Source of the DNA: Periplaneta americana
Taxonomy: Eukaryota; Arthropoda; Insecta; Blattodea; Blattidae
Direction of reading: 5' to 3'
Assembly: GCF_040183065.1 (NCBI RefSeq)
Contig: NC_091124.1
Span: 67,801,501-67,865,500, forward strand
DNA length: 64,000 nucleotides
The stretch's first letter is position 1, and the number at the start of each line of letters is the position of its first letter. The notes beneath the pieces were generated by a model that ran no database searches, was not told the DNA's origin, and saw only the letters and a list, made by a program, of their open reading frames with translations. Of the stretch, positions 11,049-24,100 are shown one piece after another. The position numbers were made by a program, and so were the translations under genes.

Positions 11049-11300
11049 TGCATTTCTTCGATTTCTGGTTTTATTTCTTTCCAGACAGCTGACTGTATTG
11101 TAGCCAACCCCAAACAGTATATCCATGACGATTTTGGCATTCAAGCCTTTATTAAGCGTAATTTCTGCGTTGGCAGCACTGAATGAACAGACCAACATCA
11201 CGGAGACAGCTGTACAATGCAATGTTTGTGTGTCTGCCAGAATGTCTTGTAATTAGTAGACTATAATTTTTTTTGCTATTGTGTGCCTATTTTGTAAAGG
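11049..11300. promoter_or_regulatory. Bidirectional promoter region MED9 / MGRN1
   Basis: Only 252 bases separate the MED9 start codon (minus) from the Mahogunin start codon (plus), so both 5' UTRs and both promoters must share this interval unless distal 5' exons exist. No TATA box is evident. The arrangement implies a shared regulatory region; this is inference from spacing. Confidence 0.6.
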
Positions 11301-11388
11301 ATGGGGGCTTTAACGAGTCGGCAGCATGCTGGTGTAGAAGAAGTTGACATTGTTTCCAATCATGCGTACAAATATCCACCAAGATCAG
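11301..11388 (+). CDS. MGRN1: MGRN1 exon 1
   Basis: Starts at ATG 11301 ([17 protein letters not shown]) and ends inside a Gly codon at a GTACAT donor. Gly2 with Ser6 fits the N-myristoylation pattern conserved in the family. Confidence 0.9.
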
Positions 11389-14300
11389 GTACATAAAGAA
11401 AGATGACATTGACTGTTATGAATGTGATTAGTTGTTATGTTAATGCAATCTTTTCTTGTTTAGGAAATTATTTTGGTAGTCATTTCATCATGGGAGGAGA
11501 GAGATTTGATACTCCTCAGCCCGAAGCCTATTTGTTTGGAGAAAATGCTGATCTCAACTTCCTGGGAAGTAGACCCACTCCAGTAAGAATGTTTTGCCAT
11601 GTTGTTAACTATTTTCTTATATAATATTTATTTTAGCAACCTATTAGTTTAGTTTTTGTAGAATTTGATATATGATTAAGTGTTTATATATTGTCGTTTT
11701 TATATAACTATAAAATTGGGTTGTTCTGGCATAATTATATAATTTAAGATATTTCTTTAGTAGGTACTTAATTGTCATTTATGTTTTAGACATTTGCTGT
11801 AAAATTAAATGTAATTATAAGAAAGTTTTATATCTACTTTTCTTTTGAAACTTTATTGTGAACGCGATTATTTATTAAGAATCTGTTAGTTGTTGTTTGC
11901 CTTTCCAGTTAATGTAGCTGTTGACTATATTTAGAAAAGATAATAGCTTATTATGACAATGTCATAATATAGTCTTGAAGATTTAATATTGGGATTATAT
12001 AATTATGTTATGCTCTAGTCACTTCAGTGAAAAAGTTTTGTCATTCAGGTTGGTTATGGGAATGTATACACCAGTTTAATGGAAGTAATTATAAAAATAA
12101 AATAATTTTGAGGAGGTCATGTTTAGATTGTGAACGTAATTACTGAGTAATTATTGTTTTTACTTTATTGTTGAATAGATTGAATGCAAAAAAAATAGTA
12201 GTTATTCACGGAATAAAAGGAAGCAATTCATAGTTGGAGTGTTTCACCTTTTCTCGTTTCTTAGTCTCAACATTTACCACATATTTTAAACGGATTTGAG
12301 ATTTTCCTTAGCCTACAATACATACCCTCATTACCAATATTGCAGAGTGCTTAGAGACGCAGTGCTGCAGTCTTTTAGTAATTTTTAGGAAAATTAAACC
12401 AAATACTTATGCACGATGTTTATTAAGAAATATCGGTACCGTAGTTACATTCTATAAAATAGAATCTTGTTGAAACCTGTATTGTTAAACAAGCGAGCGT
12501 CTGTATTCTGAAGGAAAATTGTGTAGTAACTATATTGAGTGTGGCTATGAGTGTATCAACCTAGGAAAAGCTAGAGTGTTTAATAATGAGTAACTGTTTA
12601 CATTTTCTTATGTTTCAAATTCTAACATTTTGATAACCATTTACCGAAATGTAGCCATAATATTTGTAAAGTTTCATCTTGGAGTGTTAAACATAATAGT
12701 TATTTATGCAACAAGTGAATAATCTTGATGATTATGGCATGAGTGAATGTTTATTGCATGAACGATAGTGAGTGCGACAATTTTCACGAGTGTCATAATA
12801 AGATTATCCACGAGTTGGAAGTCGGCCTGGGTAGTGTAGTGTGCTTAAATGCAGCAGGCCCATGTCAGTAGGTTTACTGGCATGTGAAAGAACTCCTGCA
12901 GGACAAAATTCCGGTATACCGGTTACGCTGATATAACCTCTGCATTTGCGAGAGTCGTTAAATAAACCATTTCTTTTTTTTTTCACGAGTTGGCTACAAC
13001 ACTTTATGGCATCTTAGCATTATAAATTGTAGGAAAACTATGAAAGAAACTCCATAGCTGACAATTTGTGTTCGTAAGTTCGTATAGATTAGTTATGCCT
13101 GGCAATTGACATTGAGTAAAGATGAATGGATGACTTTGCAGGTTATGTTACAAAATGTTCCTTTATTTTGTTAACTGTTTTACTTATGTGATACTACAAA
13201 AGTGATACAAAATTGTTAAAGATTGGAAATAAATGGTACGTTACCTTGTGTCCTGCATTTCATTTCTTGTTACACAGTGTGTAGAAGATATTCGGATGAG
13301 ATGCATGTATCCTAATCCAAGCGTTCCGATATTACGTCATAAGCGAATATGTCTTTGTTTTTATCTACACCCGCATAATAAGCCAATTATGAACGATATT
13401 CGATGTAGTAACAGCCTGTTTATAATACTAGGATGGTATAAAATATGAAATTGAAATGAATACTTATGACCAATCGGTAATAACACAAGACTCAGCATCC
13501 AACAAGAAAGTTCTGTGAGTAATTATTACTAATGGAAACAGATTTTATTAAAGATCTTCTTAATTGCTACTTGCTTCACAACTAAAACTAACTCGTGGCC
13601 TATTTATATGCAAGAATTAGTACTTATACATACAGTATTTTGTTATGAATCTTTATGTATTTGACGAAATTATGTCACATTTATTATACATTGTGTACAT
13701 ATTATATTATTCAGTAATACGTAGATTTGAATTTTTTTTCAACTAATGGCGGACACTTGACTACAATCATTTTCCCAAGCTTCCCTATGAGGCAGTATGC
13801 CGAAGCTTGTAGTTTTTTCAGCTGCCACAAAGGCATTGCCCTTGATGCACCATAGGAGGCGAACTGTGTAACACTTTATGATTATTGGAGCAATGGTAGA
13901 ATGCCATTACAAATAACAGTAGTACCCTGCAACAACCTACCAGCAAACACCGTCTTTGTCTACCACAAATTCCAGTTGGACCCACTGGGATTCTGACCCG
14001 GGTTACCAGCGTGGAAAGCTGTTGCTTTAGCCATTTGGCTGATGGTGCACCAGAATTTGAAATGTATCTACGAATATACAAGTTCACTTTGTTATATCAT
14101 GGGACAGTGTGTACTCAATTTCTTTCCTGAAATCATAAATGTTTTTTTGTTAATATGTTTGTTATTTAAAAGTAATATTATTCCATTTACAGACCATCGA
14201 GATCCAGAGGGTAGCAGGAGGTTAAGACTTCTACACTTGCAGGCATTGAGCATTTAGTAGTAATAAGGATATCAGCCCTATATGTTTATCTCCTTTATCC

Positions 14301-15121
14301 CTAAGGAAAACTCTCTGATACTTCTGTTAGAGGTTCAGCTGACTGAAAGGTTGAGGTTCAGCTGACCGAAAGGTTGAGGTTCAGCTGACCGAAAGGTTGA
14401 GGTTCAGCTGACCGAAAGGTTGTGGTGCAGTTGGAAGGATTAGATTGATTGAAAAAGATTTATGAATGCATCTGATTCAAATCCGCGACCTTCAGGTTTT
14501 CACTTTTTCTTAAGAAGACGAAGTTACTTTATATGTATTAAAGATAATGTACAGAATGCAAGACTGTAATTCGTACATAGTCGAGTACTAGTACCAGAAA
14601 CTTTCCTTCTCTGTGCCCCACATCTCTGAAATATTGTGCTGTTTAATTATAACAATTACATTCTATGTTATCTAGTTACAGGATCTCCTACAGAAAAAAG
14701 TTCTCATTGGCTCAAGCTATTATTATATTATATTAAGAGTTTAAAATAAGGTTTGCATTAAACAAAAAAACAGTGGTTCCAATTGTAATTTATCGCCCTG
14801 AAAGTTTATTTTCATTTATATTAGGTTAAATATAAACATAGTAATCATTTTTAGTAGACACTTGAGAAACGTTTATATAGTATAAAATAAAATAAAACGA
14901 AGATTGCATACAGAAGTAATAATAATAATAATAATAATATGATATTTATTATAGTTCACAGACAAAAACATATACATACATATAATCATTGAAACCTTAC
15001 ATTACATACTTTATAATTTACATATAAATATACAATTTTTAATGTAATTTCTAAACTTAACTATTTAATATAAGTTGTTTTATCTTGCACTTGCGACTAG
15101 CTTTGTGCAAGACTCAACTCA

Positions 15122-15174
<53 letters not shown>

Positions 15175-18100
15175 GGCTATAACAGTCCATGAGAGGACCA
15201 AAGTTGACCAGCTGACTGCTGGCCTCCTGCCAGTATACCTCACCAGATGTGAACGAACATCCAGCCACTATGGGGGTATTTTGTGGTTAGGACAATAATT
15301 CCTCCATGGAAGCTGGTTCATGGAACCAGATTTTGCTACCTATCGACATACTGTAGCTCGATAAATTCATCATAAGACTGGGTGGGCACTGGTCCCATAC
15401 ACTGGTCAAAATTTCATGAGAAAATTTGTTTCTCCGTGACTGAAACCAGTGCTCATTCCATAACGCAAGTCCTGGCAAGATGCCTTAGACCATAACTGTA
15501 TAGCATGGGATGCAATAAGAATCATACTTATGCTCTAATATGTAGAGACTAATTTTTTGGTCCTACAGAATTGTCTGTGATGATTACCATTTGTTATTAA
15601 CGGAGAAAAATACGCTCTGGCGCCGAGGATCGAACCCAGATTGGAACTGGGAGACTCTGGTTCGATCCTCAGCACTGGAGCGAATTAGATTATTTGCCTA
15701 ACAGTGCATATATTGTAGGAGTCCTGGCTGCCAAGTCACTCAATTGAGTGCACTCCTTTTTTGATGACTGTTGACTTAAAATATATGTCAATATAATATA
15801 TAAGTCGAACACTGAGTAAGTCCACTAAAAAAAAAGAACCAAAGGAGAAAGATTCGATCTGGTGCGGTGGGTTGAACTTCGGCATAGCTCAGTGGGTAGA
15901 GCGCCAAGTGCGTATAACTGGGAGATCCGGGTTCGATCCTTGGTGCCAGAGCAAATTTTTCCCTGTTAATAGCACATGCTCTATTAGATAAATTACCTGA
16001 GTGCATTACATATCATTTCCATAAGTGTGAAAATCTCACTAACTGCATATTCAGCTTCCTGCAGGTGACATTAGATAGTCAGCAAAAGATTCTAAACATA
16101 TTAGCATGTTTCAGCTTATTTCACCAAATACGTTTCGCAGATCAGAATTTATGATGTTAAAATTCAATGTCGTTGCCCATGTGCCAAAGGTGTATATTAT
16201 GTGCTTTTTTGGCTATTTCTACTTAATTGCATTTTGAAGTTGTTAGTCGATATTTTATTGCATAGCAAAAATATGAATTATTTTTCGAATTTTAAATAGC
16301 TTAAATTTTCATCTAAACTTAATTTTTTCTTGAAATTCATTACCAATTGGAACTTTAAATATTGTTTTCTCAAAACATCAATTTTGCACATAGAGGTCAT
16401 TGGTCTAAGAGCGACAATGTTACTTGCCTACTTCTTTGTGTTTATTTATGCCTTTGGGTTATTTTAATGTTTGATTATTGCTGTTTGCATTCAGTTGAGA
16501 ATTAATGAGAAATACTTCTTTCCCTTTCTTTTAGTTTCCATACCCTCCACCACAAGCCAATGAACCAACAAAGACATTAAAAAGTCTGGTTAATATTAGG
16601 AAAGAATCTTTAAGATTTGTTCGATCACCTGAGAGTCTCAGTAAAAATGGTGAGAATGACATAGAAGCTGTTAAATCTTCACAATTTAATATTGAATTTA
16701 CATTTGACTGTGATGCTCGATGTGCTATCACCATTTACTACTTCTGCACAGAGGATTTCACAGCTAATGGTGTTGTGTGAGTATGTATTTATGTATACAG
16801 ACATTTTTCTAGTACACTTTACTAGTTTTATTTAGTATGAAGCATCCAATATCTTATACAATTTTCTCGTTATAATTTCGTGATGGCTTGTTCTATGAGA
16901 GTTATTATTTTTTATTATTGAGTTACATACATTTCTGTATTTTATGTAATGATAATAGCTGTACTATATTTTATGAATCCAAGATTGACATGTTTAAAGA
17001 ACTTTGTTGTAAACTTTCTTTGAAGCAGTATTAAACTGAAGTGCATTAGAGGAATTAAACTATAATTTTCGTGACTTATTTCTCTTGTTTCATTGTAATA
17101 AAAATAGAAAACATACAGGCTGAATATTAACTCTAGGGACAAACTTCAGGAAGTGGAAAAGGGAACAAAAAAGTTCATCTGAACAAATGTCCAGAAATAT
17201 CTGTGTTCATGGCGTTACTCTCTCATGAGTGCTTTCATCAGATTCAGCGTCAATGTTTGGACTGGAATTATTGGTGAACACCTGCTTTGACCAGTCCTTA
17301 TTCCATAACACCTCATAGGCCAGGTAGCTGTGATTCCTGCAGTACTCTTGCTGGAAGATGTGTCATTGGCAGTACAACAGGTCATGTGGTTGATGTATGA
17401 TGGAACTCCTTCCCACTTTTGTGTTGACGTTTGTCAGCATCTCAACATTTTCCCTGGCAGATGGATTGGACGAAGTCCTGTTGCATGGCCCTCCTGGCCA
17501 CCGGACTTAAACTCATTACCTGGGGAGCACCTGAAAAGTGTCGTGAATTCTGAGCTAGTTCCTGATGTGTAGACACTTGTACTACATGTTAAAACAGCCA
17601 GTGACGCTATCCGGATACAGGCTGGAACATTAGAACAAGTGTGTCAATCCATGATGCAATGCTTGGGCATTTGCATTGAGGCTCATGGAGAATACTTCGA
17701 ACACTAATTATAAAGTTCTCAGAAATTAAATAGCTAGTGTCGTGCAATGGAATGGAAAGTAATTATGCTGTATTCCGGACTCTCTGTATATTTTGGTGCA
17801 TATGTTCACATGAAATTTTTTTGTTCCTTTTTCTGTCAGAAATCATTTCCTGAAGTTTGTCCCTATAGTTAATATTCACTCTGTATATTTCGTGTTAAAA
17901 ACTAAACCTAGCCAGATTATTGCGTTTAATTTTCTCAGTTATAAGATTGAGGCTTTCTAAAAATCCTAGTTCTAGTATATTGTAACTTCAGAATTCAAAA
18001 ACAATAATGTAATTTTATTCTCACAACAATAACTCTTCACTTTCTACAATTTAATTCTACTCCCGTCAACAATGGGATTTGCTCTTCACACAGCAACACA

Positions 18101-21100
18101 GTATTCGTTATTGCACTCCACAGACGACAGTGACAATTTACTTGGATTATAGAGAACAACAATGAACTGTTAATTTTAACTAATGTTCACAAGCACTATT
18201 TACAAATCAGAACTGTCAGTTCTCAGTTCTTCTAGCTCACTCACTCGAGTTCACAGTATCTCGAACCCCAGACCTTAGAGACAGTCCACTGAACTTCGAA
18301 CTCAGGTCCCTCCAACTGCGGTGCACTGCACTCGAACTCAGGTCTTCGGATGCTCACACAGTTGCGGACACACACTCAAGTCGAACTCCGGTGCACGAGA
18401 CTGGCTGGCTTGCTGTCCACTGACTGTAACAACACTGGCTGACTGACTGACGTTCACTTGCGTCTTCTCTTTTATAACCAAACCATAGTTTCGCGATCTC
18501 GAATAATCTCGATATCTCCCATCTCTGCCGCGGTCGCTCTCTCTCCGCCACAACACATGCCCCAGGAAGCAGATGCGTGTGCAACCTGCCCGTCACGGCC
18601 GACCTTGCACTTCCTTCTGCTGGTCGTGAGATCGAATCTCACGTGGCTGTCACAATATTCATGAACCCTTAACATTTATTTTTGTTTTATGGGTGTAATA
18701 TAAAAAATGCATTCTAAAATTAAGTGTGAGTGCATGAACGTGAGCCTGTGTTTTTTTTTTTAGTATACGAAGAAGAAAGGAGAAATAAAAGCCTTTGAAT
18801 AACACAAGATAGTTATTTTAAAATGTGTTTCTCGGGCCTCATTTGTAACTTGTTATTTTTTCTGTTTTGTTTTTGATTGCCGCAGTTTAATAATAGATGT
18901 ATTTCTAATAAAGAATTAATTTAGCTCCGATATATCATTTGAATGCTATAAAATTTTGTTAGACTTGCCAGTTGTTGTTGTTTAACCAGGTGTCCGAAGA
19001 CAGGTCTGAACCTCACAAGTGACACCAGGAAGACACTACGTATGAAGCAACTAGGGTAGAAGATAATGGAGTAGAGTGGCCAGTTCCATTGCATACATTG
19101 CTGACTAGCTACATATTACACTAGTCAGACTTCAGATGCATACAAATAATTGTTCTTCCTCTGACACATATCGTCAAGTGAGCTGTACTGCCTGATAATA
19201 GATGTACATAACAGCCAGAACCTCAATCAGAGGAAGACTTGCCAGTGTGGCTACATTTTCTCAGTTATTATCTGTCCGCATTTTCTTACTTAACTGAAAG
19301 GAAATTGGGAAAATTAATTAGATTTGAAAATGTTAGATGTTCCTAAATATAACATGTTTCTTTTTGAAAAGAATATTGTAATACAATAATTATTAATTAT
19401 TCAGATGTAAAATTGCTCCTACAGTACTATTATTTCGAAATATTTATTACAAGACGTATAATATTCACATAGTTTCAGCTTTGGAAAACTTTGTGTGAAT
19501 GTACTCAAGACTTTGCATTGTGCTACAGGTACACACCTCGTGATCCTTCCATGAATTCAGAAACATATCACTACAAACGTGGTGCAAATCAACAGTTCTG
19601 CCAAGTTTCTCATGTATTTGATCCAAGTCAGTATTTGGAAGAAGAACTAACCTATAATCCGGACAGAGACGTCATTCCCATAGCAATCCATTGTGTAGCA
19701 GAAGAGGGGGGAGAAGGTAATGTAGAAGAAATTAGGAATGGTTGTTTACTTAAAAGTTTAGTGAAAATTTGTGACAATGTGTAGAGTCAAGACATTGCTT
19801 GTATTAATGTTAATAATGATTGGCTAGAAATAAGGACATGCTTTATTCAAGAAACACTTTCCTTTTCAGAGCCACGGCAATCTCACACAACAATTGCAGT
19901 GGTGGATCGTCATTCTGATGGAACATATGTCCTCAAGGCTTTAAAGCAGAAACTCTTTGTGGACGGACTGTGCTATCTTTTACAAGAGATTTATGGAATT
20001 GAAAACAAAAACAATGATAATAATAAGGTATTATTGACATTAAGTTTATACAATAAGAGTAGTTTATTTAAGTTAACCGTTATATTGCATACTAATACTT
20101 TGTCCCAAAGCTTTGCTTGCTGTATTTTAAACATCACCATAAAGTGTATTCCTTTTCTTACTATAGAGTTATCGAAAAGGATTGCCCTGATTAACAAAAT
20201 TATGGAACTAATGAATGTGTAAAAGCGGTTGAAGTGCTGAAATATTAAGAAAATTGTAAATTTTTTCAGATTTAAATATGTTTCGATATGCTATGTGTTT
20301 GTGAATCAGCAGATGTAGAAATAATAATCTTCTATCTTATTTACCCAGCCATGTCTGGCGATTGCTTACCATCTCAGTGGCAGCAGTCAGTGATGCTTTC
20401 CTTTAGGTGCACTAGATCATAAATTTTGCATCATGTACAAGTTCTTAATGTATACCCAGGAAAAATAAGAAAAATACAAGAACAAGGGCGACAGTAGCAA
20501 CAAGAGGGGTTGCATTTTTATGTGACAGTCAATTCCCAAGTTATCCTTCCATACCTAATAATAATAATATATATAGTGCCACAGCCCTTGAAGGGCCCAG
20601 ACCGACCAGCTGGTTGCTGGCTTCACGTTCACAGCCAAAGCAGAGGTGGACGATCATCCAACCAGAATAGAGGTATCGTGTCGTTAGCACGATGATCCCA
20701 CCAGCTGTTATAGCTGGCTTTTGCAACCAGATTTCGCTAACTATCGTAGCTCCCCAAGTGCATCACAATATTGGGTGAGCACTGGTCGAAATTTCATGAG
20801 AAAATTTCTTCCCCCTTCCATACCTAGTGAGGAGAAAGGCATATCTCCGTCAAAAGTGGATGACAAGGAGCACAAGGGGAATGAAAGGAGAAACAAGGGG
20901 AATGTAAGGAGAACTAGGGGAATACAAGGAGAACAAGGGAAATACAAGGAGGACAAAGGGACTGCAAGGAAAGCAAGAGGTTAATTGTAATTTTTATAAT
21001 ATTGAAGTTTTTAAATATCTAGGCCCTATATTATAGCTTGCATTCATAGCATAAATCTGTCAATCTTATGCAATAGCTGTAGCTTACTAATTGCCGTGTT

Positions 21101-24100
21101 TTCTTGAATACTCCGCGCCCTCGAATAAGCCATGCACCCCACTTTTGAAAGAAAAAAATACAAAAATAAAACTTTCAACAGATATATCCACGATAAGTTA
21201 AAAACAATTGAACACGATTATAGTTCAGTTAACAATAAATTTTATCCTGGAACAGGATCCTTCAGTCTCTGGTGCAGCTTTCACTTATATTAAATTTACT
21301 GGCTATAGCATGATTTCCATATTCCTCTGCATCTTTGACAATTTCAAGTTTTTCGCTGCAATAAAGGATCTCATATCTTTCTATAGTGATACTCATTTTC
21401 AGAATTGAAAATATAAGATGCACAAAATATTCGTTACACTTGAATTTAATTCTGACACTTGTAGGCCTACTGCTAATCCAAACACCATTTATCAATGTTA
21501 ACAGTTGAAATACCTACACAGGAAGATAATGGCATGTGCTACCATCTTAGAAGTTGTGCAGAAGGAAAAATCGGGCAATGTTGCCAACTTAATTTCGAAT
21601 AAGCTGTGGGAGAAGAGTTTGGAGCAGAACAAAATATCAGATGATAGACAACATTTAGATATATGGGTCATATGTGGAGACAAGAGGAAGTCAGAAAATA
21701 GGAAAGATTGGAGAATGCTGGGTTTGCAGTGAAAAAACTGCCGTTGAGCGGAACACTATGAATGAATGAATATTTAGGAAAAAAATTGCGCGGAGTATTC
21801 GAGAAAATACAATATTATTACTCACCTTTCCCCGTTTAAAAATAAGCTGTATCAAAATCAGATTTACATTTTGTGAAAATACGGTAATATCAAAGAAAAT
21901 TCTCTAAAGCTAGTGCATAAATATCTTAATAGAGCTTCTTATGTTAAGAGAGTGGTCCAGTAATTGGCATGCTTGTGAATGGACCTAAGGTTTCAACTCA
22001 TTCAGATGTAATGGATTTTTAAGCGAAAATTTTGATTGTTTCAGAGTGCAGGAGACGAGGACACAGAAGATAATGGATCTGAATGTGTTATTTGTATGTG
22101 CGATGTGAGAGATACATTGATTTTACCCTGCCGACATCTGTGTTTATGTAATTCTTGTGCTGACTCCCTTCGTTATCAGGTTTGTTATTGTACAGTTACT
22201 TATCTTATCAAATGCTTGTCCATTTAGAATTGCTTTCAATACTACAGAATAAATTATTGTGTGCGAAATCAAAATTATAAATTAAAAATAGTAGTAGAAT
22301 ACTTCAGTAATACTTGTGTTATTTTATAAATGGACAGTGTTGTGTACTGTTATTGTTACTTTTAGTAAAATTATTTCGTATAAAATTATTTCATATAATA
22401 TCACCCATAATTAATTGTGGTATCTCTGGAATATATAGAATGACTTGTAATTGTGTACTATAAAGGGATGTGGCGGATTTTACACTAAAAACAAATGAAA
22501 AATCTCATAACATATTACTGGAGCTGCGTCATTATAGAGAAACTGACAGGGACAGTTCAGACAAAGACTGCCATTACTTTGTAAAGTGTTTAATTGTCCT
22601 GCATTAAGGTAGGCGCTCACTTACCAGAAAAAGTTCGTTCTTTGCATTCAGATTTTATTATAGTATTGCTCACTTGTACGCATTTCCGAATTAACCATCA
22701 AATGGTGTTGTAATTTACTGCTAGAGCACAGTATTTCAATGTAGTGCTCTGAACTGAATCTGGAAATAAAATTAGCTCTGTAACTTAAACTATGAAGATT
22801 TTATTTTACAATTGATATCAGCAGTGCTTAATTATTACAATTTATTTTTACAATATTCATCTTTAATTCATTATATTGCTATTCATTTCCGGGTCCTCGT
22901 GGTCATTCTTAATTAAGGCCAGACGATTTATTTTTCTTTAAATCTCTTTATTTTTCTCAGTCCCATCCCAAATGTTCTTTTTGTATATTAACATTGCTAT
23001 AATTCTCATGTGATATTATTGTAAAGCTCTTCATAGGCCTACTGTTGGACTAACAAAATAAGCTTCACATCATCTATTTCATTTATATCTTCAATATTAC
23101 TGCGACTGAAGGTCTTGCAATTGATATAATTTTCATGACATTCTTTATTTCGATCTTGGCCCATATGGAAATCCGATTAGAACTCTCTGGCCAGAATTCT
23201 GGATGGAATCTGGTCATGCGAACATAGGTGATACGGCCATGTGAGCGATGCTCCATTTAAAAGAATGTAAAGAATACAAATCTGAAAGTGCCGAATGAAT
23301 CTGTTCCAGTGTGCATCTACCTTTATGAAGTACAGTACTGCACATTCACAGATGTTCCAAGTGTGCACCATTGCATTCACAACATAGTTTAATACTTGAG
23401 CCCTTCTACAGCATGACTGGTGTTTCGTTGGTAGATGTGCAACATATCTCAGATTGTATTTCTTGCAGTTAAAATGACATTCAACAAATGCTCTCTTGTG
23501 TCATGCTGTTAGGAATACACAACTTCCTTCATTTCGCACCGCAAACAGAAATATCAGGGTATGAGATTGGACAATAGATCAGCCATGCAAGCAGCTTATT
23601 GCATCCACTAGGGAGATTCCCCCCTGGGCCACCCCCTGAACTCATCACTGGTCATTAGAATTACATACATTCTTGTAAATACTAAGGCATTCGACAAGTA
23701 ATGGCAACAATGCTGTAAATCAGTGCTTCTAGCAGTGACCATTGAAATGTTGTACTACATAATAGAGCAGTGATTGTTTCATAAATTTACAATATTGAAA
23801 GTCTCGAAGTAGCCATATTTTGTAAATACAGTGGCTGTTTCTGATTTGTAGTAAACAATACAGCCCTAAAGTTACGAACAAAGGTGCTTCATAAAAATCC
23901 AAGTTGCAAGAGGAAAATATGTAACTCAGTGCTTTAGGCATTACAAGAAGCCTATGGGAGAGATGTCTTACATACTTACTTACTTATGGCTTTTAAGGAA
24001 TCCGGAGGTTCATTGCCGCCCTCACATAAGCCTGCCATCGGTCCCTACCCTGTGCAAGATTAATTCAGTCTCTATCATAATATCCCACCTCCCTCAAATC

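Larger units (their letters stand above)
11583..16534. other. MGRN1 intron 2
   Basis: Bases 11583-12808 and 12994-13790 show no recognisable element. The rest holds SINE-type repeats: 12819-12983, about 13797-14055, 14230-14510, 15120-15500 and 15600-15990. (AAT)n microsatellites are at 14920-14939 and 15122-15172. No coding exon was seen. Confidence 0.6.
16777..19528. other. MGRN1 intron 3
   Basis: Contains a mariner-like element (17116-17883), a solo LTR (17981-18654) and a dispersed repeat (18962-19245). The remainder shows nothing recognisable. Confidence 0.6.
19717..22044. other. MGRN1 introns 4 and 5 (non-exon parts)
   Basis: Intron 4 (19717-19869) is short and empty. Intron 5 holds repeat family D (20555-20830), a purine-rich run of AAGGAGAAC-type units at about 20870-20985, and repeat family G (21520-21775). 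No other gene content was seen. Confidence 0.55.

Noticed and set aside
11403-11624. Single-exon gene reading [14 protein letters not shown]...
   Set aside because: The first part is intron; only 11464-11582 is coding, as MGRN1 exon 2.
14330-14421. Short direct repeats that could suggest a CRISPR array
   Set aside because: Units are contiguous with no spacers; it is a minisatellite in an animal genome.
15886-15957. Possible stand-alone tRNA gene with A and B boxes
   Set aside because: Acceptor-stem pairing is poor, the sequence continues as a SINE body and related pieces lie beside it.
18338-18675. Overlapping open frames on both strands in a GC-richer patch
   Set aside because: They lie inside the solo LTR and are explained by its composition.
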